This document shows positions 44,572-54,264 of a DNA stretch of 64,000 bases, one piece after another. This DNA is from Flammeovirgaceae bacterium (GTDB lineage: Bacteria; Bacteroidota; Bacteroidia; Cytophagales; Cyclobacteriaceae): assembly GCA_021298355.1 (NCBI GenBank), contig JAJTEH010000001.1, forward strand, positions 124,001 through 188,000, given 5' to 3'. The position numbers were made by a program, and so were the translations under genes. Under the pieces are notes generated by a model. The model had not been told where the DNA came from. It worked only from the letters and a program-made list of their open reading frames with translations, and did not search any database. How positions within the stretch are numbered: the first letter of the stretch is position 1; each line of letters begins with the position of its first letter.

Positions 44572-45746
44572 ATACACCTAGTAAAGTATATAACCTTCAG
44601 TTCTGGCTGGTTTGTTTAAGTTCTCTGTTGTTCTTCTCTAGTTTCAACATGATGATTCCTGAGTTATCCGGATATTTAACTTCATTAGGAGGCGAAGAGT
44701 ATAAAGGACTGATCATTTCCTTGTTTACATTAACTGCGCTTATTTCGCGCCCATTTAGTGGAAAGCTAGCGGATACTATTGGCAGAGTTCCCATTATGTT
44801 TTTTGGAACAGCAGTATGCATCGTTTGTAGTTTTCTTTATCCTGTATTAGCCAGTGTTTCCGGGTTTTTATTTTTACGTTTGATTCACGGTTTTTCTACC
44901 GGGTTTACGCCAACAGGCCTAACCGCTTATTTATCGGATGTAATTCCGGCTGAAAAAAGGGGCGAAGCTATGGGCATATTAGGAACGGCCGGCTCTATTG
45001 GTATGGCCGCAGGGCCAGCCATAGGTGGTGAAATAGCCAATCAATTTTCTTTAGATGCACTCTTTTATGCTTCTTCTATTTTTGCTACTGCATCTGTAGC
45101 TATTTTGTTTAACGTAAGAGAAACACTTCAAACAAAAAAGAATTTTACACTAGCGGCTTTAAAACTCGAAAAGTACGATTTACTGGAACCAAGAGTTATC
45201 ATCCCGTGTATTATTATGCTTTTAGCATGTTATGCGTATGGTGCCATCTTTACTGTATTGCCCGACTTTGGTTTATACATTGGAATTGAAAACAAAGGTG
45301 TGCCATTTACTTTTTTAACGATTGCATCACTAGCGGTAAGGCTTATAGCAGGAAAGTTATCAGATAAAATCGGGCGAGTGGCTGTATTACGATTATCCAC
45401 TTTTTTAATCGTAACCGGAATGCTGATTATAGCATTCGCTAACAGTGCCTTTATGGCATTAGCTGGTATAACAATTTATGGAATGGCACAAGGTATGACG
45501 TCTCCCACATTATTTGCCTGGGCAACAGATTTAAGTTTAAATCAGTTTAAAGGTAGAGGCATTGCAAGTCTATATATTTTCATGGAAGCAGGTATTGGAA
45601 TTGGTGCACTTGCATCTGGTTTTATTTACGGAAATAAAAGCACAAACTTTCTCTATACCTTTATTATCTGTGCTTTAATAGCTTTGGTGGCATTTCTATA
45701 TCTTACATTTTTCTTTCGCAAAACTCATTTACCAAAACCGGAATAA
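44568..45746 (+). CDS. MFS transporter
   Basis: A 392-residue, 12-segment drug/metabolite exporter-like carrier. MFS motif A appears twice in its usual places: SRPFSGKLADTIGRVPIM after segment 2 and AGKLSDKIGRVAVLR after segment 8. Motif C-like AGPAIGGEIANQF is present in segment 5. The GTG start at 44568 overlaps the previous stop in GTGA, so translation is coupled. Substrate unknown. Confidence 0.9.
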   Translation: MNTPSKVYNLQFWLVCLSSLLFFSSFNMMIPELSGYLTSLGGEEYKGLIISLFTLTALISRPFSGKLADTIGRVPIMFFGTAVCIVCSFLYPVLASVSGFLFLRLIHGFSTGFTPTGLTAYLSDVIPAEKRGEAMGILGTAGSIGMAAGPAIGGEIANQFSLDALFYASSIFATASVAILFNVRETLQTKKNFTLAALKLEKYDLLEPRVIIPCIIMLLACYAYGAIFTVLPDFGLYIGIENKGVPFTFLTIASLAVRLIAGKLSDKIGRVAVLRLSTFLIVTGMLIIAFANSAFMALAGITIYGMAQGMTSPTLFAWATDLSLNQFKGRGIASLYIFMEAGIGIGALASGFIYGNKSTNFLYTFIICALIALVAFLYLTFFFRKTHLPKPE

Positions 45747-45779
45747 AAAAAGTATGAAACATACTTCATACTTTTTTTA
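45745..45779. terminator. Bidirectional terminator between MFS and GIN genes
   Basis: Stem AGTATGAA / TTCATACT (45751-45758 and 45765-45772), loop ACATAC, with As before and seven Ts after; the two flanking genes converge here. Confidence 0.8.
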
Positions 45780-45797
45780 AAGGCAAAAAACTATTTC

Positions 45798-46616
45798 TCA
45801 GTTCATTTTTTTAACTGTGCCGCTACCGCCAGCGCGCGCGTTTATCTTCTTTGGATTTCCAACATAACGCACATCACCACTGCCCGCAATACTTGCGTCT
45901 ATTTCTTCGCTTACTTGTATATCTACACTGCCGCTACCAGCAATTCTTATTTTGGCAGTTGTTACAGAAAAGTTTTCTCCTTTAATTCCACCAGAACCAC
46001 TAATGCTGGCTTCGAATAAATCGGCTTTTCCTTGTAGAATAATTTTACCAGAACCAGAAATAGCAAAAGAAGAATTGCCTTCGCATACAACATTTGCATG
46101 TACATCTCCCGAACCACTCACCTGACTTTCGAAAGTGTTAGCAGTACCAGAAATTTTAACATCACCACTTCCTGAAACTTTTGTGTCGAGATTTCCTTTA
46201 ACATCAGCTTCGGCTTGTAAAAATCCTGAGCCGCTCACGTGTAAATAGAGTGCATTCGTTTTAATTCTGTTCTTCGCAATTACATCGCCCGAACCGGCAA
46301 CGGCAAGTCCTTCTATTTTTGCTACTGTAATATTGACTATTATCTCATCATCATTCCCCCAATTCCAGTCCATCCATTTTGTCTTGGGTTTAATTATCAA
46401 CTTGCCATCTTCTACATTGAGTTCATATTTTTCTAAAAGCTCCTTAGAGCCTTCTGCAACAACGCGCTGTGGTTCATCTTGTGTTACATATACTTTACCA
46501 GCTCCAGCAAAAGAAATTCTGTTAAACTCCGGAAGATCATACGTTTTCTTATTCTGTGCGTAATTGAACAATGGCAAAAAAGCAAACAGAATAATGGCTA
46601 TGCGAGTATTTTTCAT
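45798..46616 (-). CDS. Secreted head-GIN (DUF2807) protein
   Basis: A 272-residue exported beta-helical protein. After a signal peptide (IILFAFLPLFNYAQ) the whole chain is a DUF2807 domain with repeated Gly-Ser-Gly turns: FAGAGKVYVTQ, VAGSGDVIAKN, VSGSGDVKISG, ISGSGKIILQG, IAGSGSVDIQV. The ATG at 46616 starts the signal peptide; a longer frame to 46658 only adds a hydrophilic leader. A related domain ends the PspC protein at 5702. Function unknown; adhesin-like surface roles have been proposed for the family. Confidence 0.87.
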   Translation of the reverse strand: MKNTRIAIILFAFLPLFNYAQNKKTYDLPEFNRISFAGAGKVYVTQDEPQRVVAEGSKELLEKYELNVEDGKLIIKPKTKWMDWNWGNDDEIIVNITVAKIEGLAVAGSGDVIAKNRIKTNALYLHVSGSGFLQAEADVKGNLDTKVSGSGDVKISGTANTFESQVSGSGDVHANVVCEGNSSFAISGSGKIILQGKADLFEASISGSGGIKGENFSVTTAKIRIAGSGSVDIQVSEEIDASIAGSGDVRYVGNPKKINARAGGSGTVKKMN

Positions 46617-46710
46617 GGCGTGTTGGATTTTGGTTTTATTTTTAGTGGTAAGACACATTATTTCGGTTGGGGTTGCATGAAAATAAAGTAATTTTAATCA
46701 ATTCGAATCT

Positions 46711-47346
46711 TTGCCTGAACATTCAACATATTACCAACCAACAATTTCTACTTCTGCTCAGGTTAAGGAGAAAGGGATTAAATTTATTGGCTTTACTTTT
46801 CCTGTTGTTGACTTGAACGAAATAGAAACTCATTTGTTGGCGTTGAAAAAGCAATTCCCCGATGCAACACACCATTGCTTCGCCTGGCAAATAGGATTAA
46901 GCAAACAGCAATACAAAGCACACGATGATGGCGAACCAGCCTATAGTGCGGGTGCACCAATCTTAGGGCAAATTCGTGCACATCACTTAACTAACGTGTT
47001 GGTTGTAGTAGTTCGGTATTATGGAGGTGTAAACTTAGGTGTTGGAGGATTGATCAGTGCTTATAAAACTGTGGCAAGTCTGGCGCTTGCTCAAGTAGTG
47101 CCACAGCCTATTAAGCAAACGCTTAATGCAATACTTACATTTGATTATGCACACACCAATTTGGTAAATAGAATTTTACACGAATTAAAGATTAAACCTT
47201 TTAATGAAGTTTTTACCGAAACATGCGAATGGCAGATTGCCTTACCTGAAAACGAATTATCAGCTATTCAAAATCGATTACAAATTTTACAGCAAAAGGG
47301 TTTTTCTATTTCTATTACTGTATTAAGCGAATCAGTTAACCGATAA
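46711..47346 (+). CDS. YigZ/IMPACT family protein
   Basis: A 211-residue protein: the IMPACT domain has THHCFAWQIG, DDGEPAYSAGAPILGQI and VVVVRYYGGVNLGVGGLISA, followed by a short DUF1949-like domain. Homologues regulate translation stress or bind ribosomes; the bacterial role is uncertain. No ATG precedes the domain, so the TTG at 46711 is taken as the start. The MFS exporter gene follows after 9 bases. Confidence 0.88.
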   Translation: MPEHSTYYQPTISTSAQVKEKGIKFIGFTFPVVDLNEIETHLLALKKQFPDATHHCFAWQIGLSKQQYKAHDDGEPAYSAGAPILGQIRAHHLTNVLVVVVRYYGGVNLGVGGLISAYKTVASLALAQVVPQPIKQTLNAILTFDYAHTNLVNRILHELKIKPFNEVFTETCEWQIALPENELSAIQNRLQILQQKGFSISITVLSESVNR

Positions 47347-47355
47347 CCGACTTAT

Positions 47356-48564
47356 ATGAATAAAAGCAAAAAAGCTTCTGTATGGTTTATCTTCATCACT
47401 CTGCTTATCGATGTTACTGGTTTTGGAATTATCATTCCGGTAATGCCAGGTATCATACAAGAATTAACAGGAACTAACATTAGTGGTGCTGCTCGCTACG
47501 GAGCTTGGTTAGTTGCAGTATATGCTGGCATGCAGTTTTTATTTGCGCCACTCATTGGTGCCATTAGCGATAGGTATGGAAGAAGACCTGTATTGCTTTG
47601 TTCCTTGTTTGGTTTTTTTATCGACTATCTTTTGCTTGCCTTTGCACCAACCATAACCTGGCTTTTTATCGGACGCTTTCTGGCCGGAATTTTCGGTGCC
47701 AGCTTTACCACTGCAGGGGCTTACATTGCCGACATCAGCGAGCCTGAAAAGCGAGCACAAAATTTTGGTATGATGGGAGCTGCTTTCGGAATGGGTTTTG
47801 TTTTAGGTCCGGTGATTGGAGGTTTATTAGGAGATTTAGGAAATCGGGTTCCATTTTTCGTTGCCGCAGGTTTAACGTTTTGCAATTGGTTATATGGTTA
47901 TTTTATTTTACCAGAATCTTTGAAAGAAGAAAATAAAAGAGCATTTGTTTGGCAACGAGCAAATCCAATTGGAACGATTAAAAGTTTGTTTCGCTTTAAA
48001 GTGGTGGCCGGACTTTTTGGTGCGTTAGCCTTGCTTTACTTGGCATCGCATGCTGTGCAAAGCAATTGGTCGTTTTATACAATAGAAAAATTTAAGTGGA
48101 CAGAAACACAGATTGGTATTTCACTTGGTGTTGTAGGAATTGTTTTTGGTTTAGTGCAAGGAGTTCTTATTCGTAAAACTATTCCTTTGATGGGAGAGGA
48201 GAGGAGCATTTACACAGGCTTGGCCTTATATGCAATAGGCTTTATGTTATATGCTTTTGCCAATCAGGGTTGGATGATGTATGGTATAACGATTGTGTAT
48301 TGCCTTGGTGGTATTGCAGGCCCTGCTTTGCAAGGAGTTATGTCTAAGCTTATTCCGGCTAACGAACAAGGAGAACTACAAGGTGGTTTCACCAGTGTAA
48401 TGAGTTTAACTGCAATTGTAGGGCCGCTGTTAATGAATGGAATATTTTCTTATTATACTAGCGATAACGCTCCGCTATACTTTCCCGGTGCTGCTATGAT
48501 AGTAGGAGGTATCTTAACGTTGGGCAGTGCTTTTTTGGCTTGGGTAACGTTAAAGAAAAGTTAA
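47356..48564 (+). CDS. TetA-like MFS exporter (TCR/Tet type)
   Basis: A 402-residue, 12-segment proton antiporter. LLIDVTGFGIIIPVMPGIIQ is the Tet-type first segment, LIGAISDRYGRRPVLL is motif A, and GFVLGPVIGGLLGDLG is motif C of antiporters. GPALQGVMSKLIPANEQGEL is typical of TetA-like carriers. Many chromosomal copies of this family in Bacteroidota are not linked to resistance, so tetracycline export should not be assumed. Ends one base before the convergent OmpA gene. Confidence 0.9.
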   Translation: MNKSKKASVWFIFITLLIDVTGFGIIIPVMPGIIQELTGTNISGAARYGAWLVAVYAGMQFLFAPLIGAISDRYGRRPVLLCSLFGFFIDYLLLAFAPTITWLFIGRFLAGIFGASFTTAGAYIADISEPEKRAQNFGMMGAAFGMGFVLGPVIGGLLGDLGNRVPFFVAAGLTFCNWLYGYFILPESLKEENKRAFVWQRANPIGTIKSLFRFKVVAGLFGALALLYLASHAVQSNWSFYTIEKFKWTETQIGISLGVVGIVFGLVQGVLIRKTIPLMGEERSIYTGLALYAIGFMLYAFANQGWMMYGITIVYCLGGIAGPALQGVMSKLIPANEQGELQGGFTSVMSLTAIVGPLLMNGIFSYYTSDNAPLYFPGAAMIVGGILTLGSAFLAWVTLKKS

Positions 48565-48565
48565 C

Positions 48566-50653
48566 TTAGTTTTGTAAAACTTTAAATTCAACCCTCCGGT
48601 TTAGTTCGCGGCCTTCGTCCTCGTCATCGTTGCTGGCCAATGGTTTGGTTTCTCCATAACCTTTAGCTGTAATTCTTCTTGCATCAATGCCTTTCTTTAC
48701 TAAATAATCTTTCACCGCTTCAGCTCTTCTTTTAGATAACAATAAATTCATTGAATTAGAACCATAAGAATCTGTGTGGCCGCCAATCTCAACTTGCAAT
48801 GAACTGTTGCCTTGCATCATAGATAAGAGTTTATTCAATTCAGGATAAGCTTCAGTTTTAAAAGAAGCTTTGCCAAAATCGAAATAGATGTTTCTTAAAA
48901 TGGAGACAGTTCCAACCAATAATTTCTTCATCGTAACTGTTCTGTTAACTGTTTTAGGGTCGATAGAAGCGCCCGCGAGTTTTACATTGATATTTTGAAA
49001 TACATAACCGTCTGCTTCAACGGATAGTCTATAGTCTTTAGTTTGTTTAGCAGTTAAGGAAAATTCAAATTCACCAGGACCGTTTTGTTTTACGCCAGCC
49101 ACTACATTATCGCGTAGGCCTTTTAAACTTACTTTAGCATCTAAAGCCTGATTGCTTTCATCAACAACTTTTACTATAAAGGTTGATGGTGAAACTGTTT
49201 TTTCTACTTTTGGTTCAGTTGGTTTTACTTCAGGTTTTACCTCTGGTTTTATATCAACAGGTTTTGTGTCGGCCACAACAACACTATCTTTTTTAGGTGG
49301 ATCTACTTTAACCGGTTCAGGATCTTTTTTAGCAACAGGGGCAACGGGTTCTGTAATCATATAGATGTCCGTGAATCCTAAGCCATCTTCTCTTACAGAA
49401 GAGTAGTACGCACGTTTCCCATCTTTATTTCTAACATAAAAAATATCATCATCGCTTGTGTTAATGGGGTAGCCAAGGTTTACAGGTTCAGACCATTCGC
49501 CTGTGGCATCATCCATGGTAGAAGAGAAGATGTCATACCCACCCATTCCTTTTCTTCCTTTAGAACTGAAGTAAAGTGTTTTTTGGTCGTAATCAATAAA
49601 CGGGCTGGTATCATCCGTATCGGTATTGATTTTCGGCCCCATGTTTTTTACACCACTCCACTCGCCTTTGCTGTCTTTGGTGGCTTTGTAAATATCTAGT
49701 CCTCCATAACCTCCGGGGCGGTTGCTCGAAAAGTAAATTGTTTTACCATCTTTTGTAATGGAGATGGAGTTCTCTTCAGCAGATGAATTGATAAAGCCCG
49801 GAAGGGGTGTAGGTTCTGTCCATTCGCCATCTTTTTTTTCTGTATAAATTATATCTCCACCATTATCATCAGAATAAATGAAAAGTGTTTTACCGTCTGG
49901 AGATAGCGCTAAGTTAGAATCGTGGTAAGGTGTGTTTACGGTTGCGCCAATGTTGGTGGCATCGGCCCATTTATCACTTTTTTTAACGGCAATAAAAATA
50001 TCTTCGTAGGGCTTGTTATCATCAAACACGTTTTGGTTTAAGTTGCCGTCTTTTCTACGTGATGTAAAAACTATTTCATCTTCATCTTCATTTAGTACGG
50101 GTGCGTAATCTTCAAATTCAGAATTTATTTCTCTACCAATGTTAACAACTGAAAACTGGCCGGGGTTTGCCATATACTCTTTGCCATTTTCGCACTCATA
50201 AATTCTTCTGTCGGTTTCAATTACAGATATTTTATCTTTGCCGGAGTAGTTGGATTTAGCTTGTAATCTTTTCTTATAGAGGTTGTAGTATTCGATGGCT
50301 TTATCGAATTGTATTCCATATTGGTAGCTTCTCCCGATCAAGTATTCGATTGTAAATTTATAATCAGGATCGTTTTTATAAACGCGTAGAAAGTATTCTG
50401 CGGCTTTGTCTTTTCCAATGGTTTTTAAGTGTAAACTACCAGCTTCGAAATTGGCCTTTAAATTTTTGGGGTCGTAGTTGGCAGCTATAACCATTAAGTC
50501 GAGTGCAATGTCTTCGGCTTTTGTTTCAGCCAAAGTCAATTCTGCCTGCAACATATATGATTTGGATTGTTCTACGCTATCCTCTTGAGCGAATGCTTTG
50601 GAGGTTAACAGAACAAACGTTGAAAAAATGGTCAGTATCCTGAATAAGGGCAT
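48566..50653 (-). CDS. OmpA-family protein with TPR and beta-propeller (PorE-like architecture)
   Basis: A 695-residue exported protein, probably bound to peptidoglycan in the periplasm. Signal peptide (TFVLLTSKAFAQ), TPR-like helices at ~25-150 (LMVIAANYDPKNLKANFEAG), a PD40-type beta-propeller at ~165-430 with repeats such as DGKTLFIYSDDNGG, DGKTIYFSSNRPGGYGG and DQKTLYFSSKGRKGMGG, a Pro/Lys/Val-rich linker, a carboxypeptidase regulatory-like domain (~500-570), and a C-terminal OmpA domain (IYFDFGKASFKTEAYPELN, EIGGHTDSYGS, LLSKRRAEAVKDYL). PorE of the type IX secretion system has the same domain order but is a lipoprotein, whereas no lipobox Cys is seen here. Confidence 0.85.
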   Translation of the reverse strand: MPLFRILTIFSTFVLLTSKAFAQEDSVEQSKSYMLQAELTLAETKAEDIALDLMVIAANYDPKNLKANFEAGSLHLKTIGKDKAAEYFLRVYKNDPDYKFTIEYLIGRSYQYGIQFDKAIEYYNLYKKRLQAKSNYSGKDKISVIETDRRIYECENGKEYMANPGQFSVVNIGREINSEFEDYAPVLNEDEDEIVFTSRRKDGNLNQNVFDDNKPYEDIFIAVKKSDKWADATNIGATVNTPYHDSNLALSPDGKTLFIYSDDNGGDIIYTEKKDGEWTEPTPLPGFINSSAEENSISITKDGKTIYFSSNRPGGYGGLDIYKATKDSKGEWSGVKNMGPKINTDTDDTSPFIDYDQKTLYFSSKGRKGMGGYDIFSSTMDDATGEWSEPVNLGYPINTSDDDIFYVRNKDGKRAYYSSVREDGLGFTDIYMITEPVAPVAKKDPEPVKVDPPKKDSVVVADTKPVDIKPEVKPEVKPTEPKVEKTVSPSTFIVKVVDESNQALDAKVSLKGLRDNVVAGVKQNGPGEFEFSLTAKQTKDYRLSVEADGYVFQNINVKLAGASIDPKTVNRTVTMKKLLVGTVSILRNIYFDFGKASFKTEAYPELNKLLSMMQGNSSLQVEIGGHTDSYGSNSMNLLLSKRRAEAVKDYLVKKGIDARRITAKGYGETKPLASNDDEDEGRELNRRVEFKVLQN

Positions 50654-50810
50654 TGGTCAAAAAATTTAGTCGCAACTTACATGCACTTTATAAAAAGTAA
50701 TAGCCCACTAAGGTATAAAATTCTATTTATTTTCAAAGATTTTTATTTAACGTAAAAACTAAACAATTACTTGTTTACTTTACCGAACTGAAAGTTTTAC
50801 TTTAAGTACT

Positions 50811-51419
50811 ATGCAAATTAAGCAAGCTCAATTTATATCTAGTGTAGGCAGGTTAGACCAATGCCCGACCGCAGACCGGCACGAATTCGCCTTTATTGGT
50901 CGCTCGAACGTGGGTAAATCGTCTTTACTGAATATGTTGATGAGTAGAAAGGGTTTAGCAAAAGTTTCGCAAAAGCCTGGTAAAACACAGACAATCAATC
51001 ACTTTCTTGTTAACGACCAATGGTATTTGGTTGATTTACCAGGTTATGGTTATGCTTCGGTATCTAAAGATTTAAAAGCAGGATTTGGCAAGATGATTGA
51101 CTTTTACGTAACCAAACGCACTAACCTGGATTGCCTCTTCGTGCTGTTGGATAGCAGAGTGCCACCACAGCGCATCGACCTGGATTTTATACTTTGGGCT
51201 GGCGAACATGGTGTGCCTATGGCTCTGATTTTTACCAAAACAGATAAACTTTCGGGAAACGAGCTGACCAAATCTATGAAAGCCTACGAAAGAAAATTAT
51301 TGGAAATTTGGGAAGCCCTGCCACCTAACTTTGTATCATCTGCAGAAACCGGAAGAGGAAAAGAGGAAATTCTCAACTTCATGCAAACTGTGATGAGTGA
51401 ATCTGAAGAAAATAAATAG
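50811..51419 (+). CDS. engB: Ribosome biogenesis GTPase YihA/YsxC
   Basis: An essential GTPase needed for assembly of the large ribosomal subunit. All G motifs are present in 202 residues: FIGRSNVGKSSLLNMLM (G1), GKTQTINHF (G2), VDLPGYGYA (G3), IFTKTDKLS (G4) and SSAETGRGKEE (G5). It faces away from the OmpA gene and is followed after 12 bases by the DUF5606 gene. Confidence 0.96.
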   Translation: MQIKQAQFISSVGRLDQCPTADRHEFAFIGRSNVGKSSLLNMLMSRKGLAKVSQKPGKTQTINHFLVNDQWYLVDLPGYGYASVSKDLKAGFGKMIDFYVTKRTNLDCLFVLLDSRVPPQRIDLDFILWAGEHGVPMALIFTKTDKLSGNELTKSMKAYERKLLEIWEALPPNFVSSAETGRGKEEILNFMQTVMSESEENK

Positions 51420-51431
51420 CTTTGCGCAAAT

Positions 51432-51872
51432 TTGAAATTTATGTCGATCACGCTATCAGAAATAGCCACCATTTCAGGAAAGAGTACGCTTTTTAAAGTT
51501 TTAAAACCGGGTAAATCAGGTGTGATTTTAGAATCTCTGGACGCAGCTAAAACTAAAATTGTAGCCAACGCTACGCATCGTTTATCTGTGTTAAGCGAAA
51601 TCTCTATTTATACAACTACGAAAGAAGGAACTGTGCCATTGGAAGAGGTATTGAAAAAGATTTACGAGAATTACAAAAACGATATTGGCATTGAAGGAGA
51701 AGGTGAGAACAACGAGTTGAAATCATTCTTGAAATCGGTTGTACCAGATTACGATGAAAGCAGAGTGTATGTATCAGATATGAAGAAACTTGTGCGTTGG
51801 TATAGAATAATAGCAGAACATGCACCGGAAATATTAACTGCGAAAGCAGAAGAGAAAGAAACTGAAAAATAA
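51432..51872 (+). CDS. DUF5606 family protein
   Basis: A 146-residue soluble protein found only in Bacteroidota. The start LSEIATISGKSTLFKVLKPG and SGVILESLDAAKTKIVAN, then LSEISIYTTTKEGTVPLEEV, are characteristic; the fold has been likened to small ribosome-associated or SH3-like barrels but no function is known. Placement directly after engB suggests a link to translation; that is inference. Confidence 0.88.
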   Translation: MKFMSITLSEIATISGKSTLFKVLKPGKSGVILESLDAAKTKIVANATHRLSVLSEISIYTTTKEGTVPLEEVLKKIYENYKNDIGIEGEGENNELKSFLKSVVPDYDESRVYVSDMKKLVRWYRIIAEHAPEILTAKAEEKETEK

Positions 51873-51901
51873 ATTTAGCATACCTTACAAAAAGCTGTAT
51901 T

Positions 51902-51930
51902 AAAAAAGCCCGAATGTGTCGGGCTTTTTT
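51902..51930. terminator. Bidirectional terminator between DUF5606 gene and fbp
   Basis: Perfect stem GCCCGA / TCGGGC (51908-51913 and 51919-51924), loop ATGTG, with six As on one side and six Ts on the other, between convergent genes. Confidence 0.88.
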
Positions 51931-51932
51931 AT

Positions 51933-52916
51933 TTAATAACTCACGGCTTTCTCCACCATATTTTTAGAACCAACATAAAAAGGAACTCTCTGGTGTAGAC
52001 TTGTTGGTTGAATATCTAAAATTCTTTTTTGCCCGTCTGTAGCTAAACCTCCGGCTTGTTCTGCAACAAAGGCCAACGCATTGCATTCGTACATCAATCT
52101 TAACTTTCCGTTCGGATCTTTCGCTGTAGAAGGATAAATGTAAATTCCACCTTTCAACATGTTTCTGTGAAAATCAGCTACTAATGAGCCAATATAACGT
52201 GCAGTATATTGATTGTCTTTGCAAAATTGTACGTAGGCTTTAACGTTGTCGGGAAATGAATTCGCGGAGCCTTCATTGATGGAATAAATTTTTCCTTTCT
52301 CAGGCATCATTAGTCTGTCTTTCGATAAGAAATACTCACCTAAACTAGGCTCGTAAGTAAAGCAGTTAACACCATGGCCTGTAGTGTAAACCAACATGGT
52401 ACTGGAGCCATACAAAATGTATCCTGCCGCTACTTGCTCACTTCCTTTTTGCAAAATATCTTCTTCGCTAATAGGTGTACCCACCTTTGTTTTTCTTCTA
52501 TAAATTGAAAAAATAGTTCCGATAGAAACATTTACATCGATGTTAGACGATCCATCTAAAGGATCGATAGCGATTACATATTTTCCATCGTTGTTTAAAT
52601 CGGTGTACGATTCATTCTCTTCTGAAATTAGTGCACAGGCTTCTCCACCTTTTGCTAAAGCTCGCGTAAAGCGAATATTGGCTAGTACATCTAACTTTTG
52701 TTGATCATCTCCGGTATTGTTTTGCGAACCCATACCGCCCATGATGTCAATCAACCCTGCCTTATTGATTTCACGATTCACCACTTTAGAGGCCAAAGCG
52801 ATATCGCGCAGCAATTGAGAAAGCTCGCCACTGGCAAAAGCAAACTCATCCTGGTTGTTTTTAATGAACCTATCTAAGGCAATACCAATAGGTTGCGCAA
52901 TTCTGGAACTCTCCAT
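51933..52916 (-). CDS. fbp: Class I fructose-1,6-bisphosphatase
   Basis: Removes the 1-phosphate of fructose 1,6-bisphosphate in gluconeogenesis. The 327 residues hold [20 protein letters not shown], the metal site in [40 protein letters not shown] and [11 protein letters not shown]. The ATG at 52916 ([11 protein letters not shown]) is preferred to in-frame ATGs at 52961 and 52982, because a consensus promoter at 52967-52997 would place those at or before the transcript start. It diverges from lysC. Confidence 0.94.
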   Translation of the reverse strand: MESSRIAQPIGIALDRFIKNNQDEFAFASGELSQLLRDIALASKVVNREINKAGLIDIMGGMGSQNNTGDDQQKLDVLANIRFTRALAKGGEACALISEENESYTDLNNDGKYVIAIDPLDGSSNIDVNVSIGTIFSIYRRKTKVGTPISEEDILQKGSEQVAAGYILYGSSTMLVYTTGHGVNCFTYEPSLGEYFLSKDRLMMPEKGKIYSINEGSANSFPDNVKAYVQFCKDNQYTARYIGSLVADFHRNMLKGGIYIYPSTAKDPNGKLRLMYECNALAFVAEQAGGLATDGQKRILDIQPTSLHQRVPFYVGSKNMVEKAVSY

Positions 52917-52966
52917 GCTTGCAGTGTTCAATTTAATACTTGTATTTTGCGAGCTAATCATCGGTA

Positions 52967-52997
52967 CAAAGATAGATTGCAAACGATTTAGTTCAAA
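52967..52997 (-). promoter_or_regulatory. Consensus Bacteroidota promoter for fbp
   Basis: On the minus strand TTTG (52994-52997), a 19-base spacer and TATCTTTG (52967-52974) fit the -33/-7 pattern TTTG-N19-21-TAnnTTTG completely. It is the best promoter in the window. Its -33 box is only four bases from the lysC start on the other strand. Confidence 0.7.
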
Positions 52998-53001
52998 TAA
53001 A

Positions 53002-54264
53002 ATGAAGGTTTTTAAGTTTGGTGGAGCATCCGTTAAAAATGCTCAGGCGGTAAAGAATACCGTTTCAATTTTACAGCGTTTTCAGCAAGAGGCCTTATGG
53101 GTAGTAATTTCGGCTATGGGAAAAACCACGAATGCTTTGGAAATTGTGGCTAACCTTATTAACGATAAAAAACCATTTAACGAGTCTTTAACTGAAATTG
53201 AAAACTATCATGTTCAGATTATTGACGAGTTATTCTTAGCAGATGAAGCAAAAGAGATTAAAGCAAGTATTCAACAAGATTTACAAAGTTTGCAGTGGTT
53301 GGCAAAAGGTAATTTAAAAGGTGATGTTTTATACGACCAAGTTGTTTCTTTAGGTGAAATTCTTTCCACCAGAATTGTAGCTGCCTATCTGCAAAAGTTA
53401 AATGTGGCTGTTGCGTGGTTAGATGCGCGTGATTTAATAGTAACGGATGATACCTTCAGAGAAGGCAAAGTGCAGGTAAACGCAACACGACAAAATTTAC
53501 AACGTGCCGATGAACAACATCTCAACACCATTAAATTAACACAAGGGTTTATCGGGAAAACCGAAGGTGGTTTAACTACCACGTTAGGACGCGAGGGTTC
53601 GGATTATACAGCTGCCATTATCGCATCGTGTTTGCAAGCAGAAAGTGTAACCATTTGGAAAGATGTGCCAGGCGTAATGAATGCCGACCCCAAGCGTTTA
53701 CACGCAGCCATTGTTTTTGATGAATTGCCATTTAGAGAAGCTGCTGAAATGACTTATTACGGTGCTTCGGTTATTCACCCTAAAACCATTAAGCCTTTGG
53801 CCAATGCCAACATTCCGCTGTGGGTTAAAAACTTCGATAATCCTGATTTACCCGGAACGAAAATTCATGCTTGCACCGTGCAAGATTTACCTCCCTTAAT
53901 TGTCATCAAGGATAATCAATGTTTGGTTTCTTGTAAGGTTACCGATTACAGTTTTATTAGCGAGGCGCAAATAGAAAAAATTTTTGGAGGGTTATCTGAA
54001 GCAGGCATCAAAGTAAATTTAATGCAGAACTCAGCTATTTCATTTTCTTTTTGTTTCGATTACCGCGAAAGTAAATTGAACAAACTGATAGACAAATTAC
54101 GCGACCAATTCGAAATTTATTACAACACTAACTTGCAACTCATCACGGTTAAAAATTATGATCAAAAAACATTTGATGAATACAGAAGTAAGCGTGGCGT
54201 TATCATGGAACAATCTTCGCGCTCTACTTTGCAGATTTTGCTAAAACCGGAAACATCATTTTAG
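53002..54264 (+). CDS. lysC: Aspartate kinase
   Basis: Phosphorylates aspartate, the entry step to lysine, threonine and methionine. The 420 residues open with [17 protein letters not shown], and then show [35 protein letters not shown], the substrate loop [15 protein letters not shown] and [20 protein letters not shown]. The last ~120 residues hold two ACT-like domains for feedback control. A longer open frame from 52855 runs antisense through fbp and is rejected because the kinase fold starts at MKVFKFGG. It is a single-function kinase without a homoserine dehydrogenase part. The 3' end overlaps the convergent phosphatase gene by 9 bases. Confidence 0.95.
   Translation: MKVFKFGGASVKNAQAVKNTVSILQRFQQEALWVVISAMGKTTNALEIVANLINDKKPFNESLTEIENYHVQIIDELFLADEAKEIKASIQQDLQSLQWLAKGNLKGDVLYDQVVSLGEILSTRIVAAYLQKLNVAVAWLDARDLIVTDDTFREGKVQVNATRQNLQRADEQHLNTIKLTQGFIGKTEGGLTTTLGREGSDYTAAIIASCLQAESVTIWKDVPGVMNADPKRLHAAIVFDELPFREAAEMTYYGASVIHPKTIKPLANANIPLWVKNFDNPDLPGTKIHACTVQDLPPLIVIKDNQCLVSCKVTDYSFISEAQIEKIFGGLSEAGIKVNLMQNSAISFSFCFDYRESKLNKLIDKLRDQFEIYYNTNLQLITVKNYDQKTFDEYRSKRGVIMEQSSRSTLQILLKPETSF

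Noticed and set aside
52855-53001. 49-codon extension of lysC
   Set aside because: It is antisense to fbp, unlike any kinase N-terminus, and MKVFKFGG is the conserved start.
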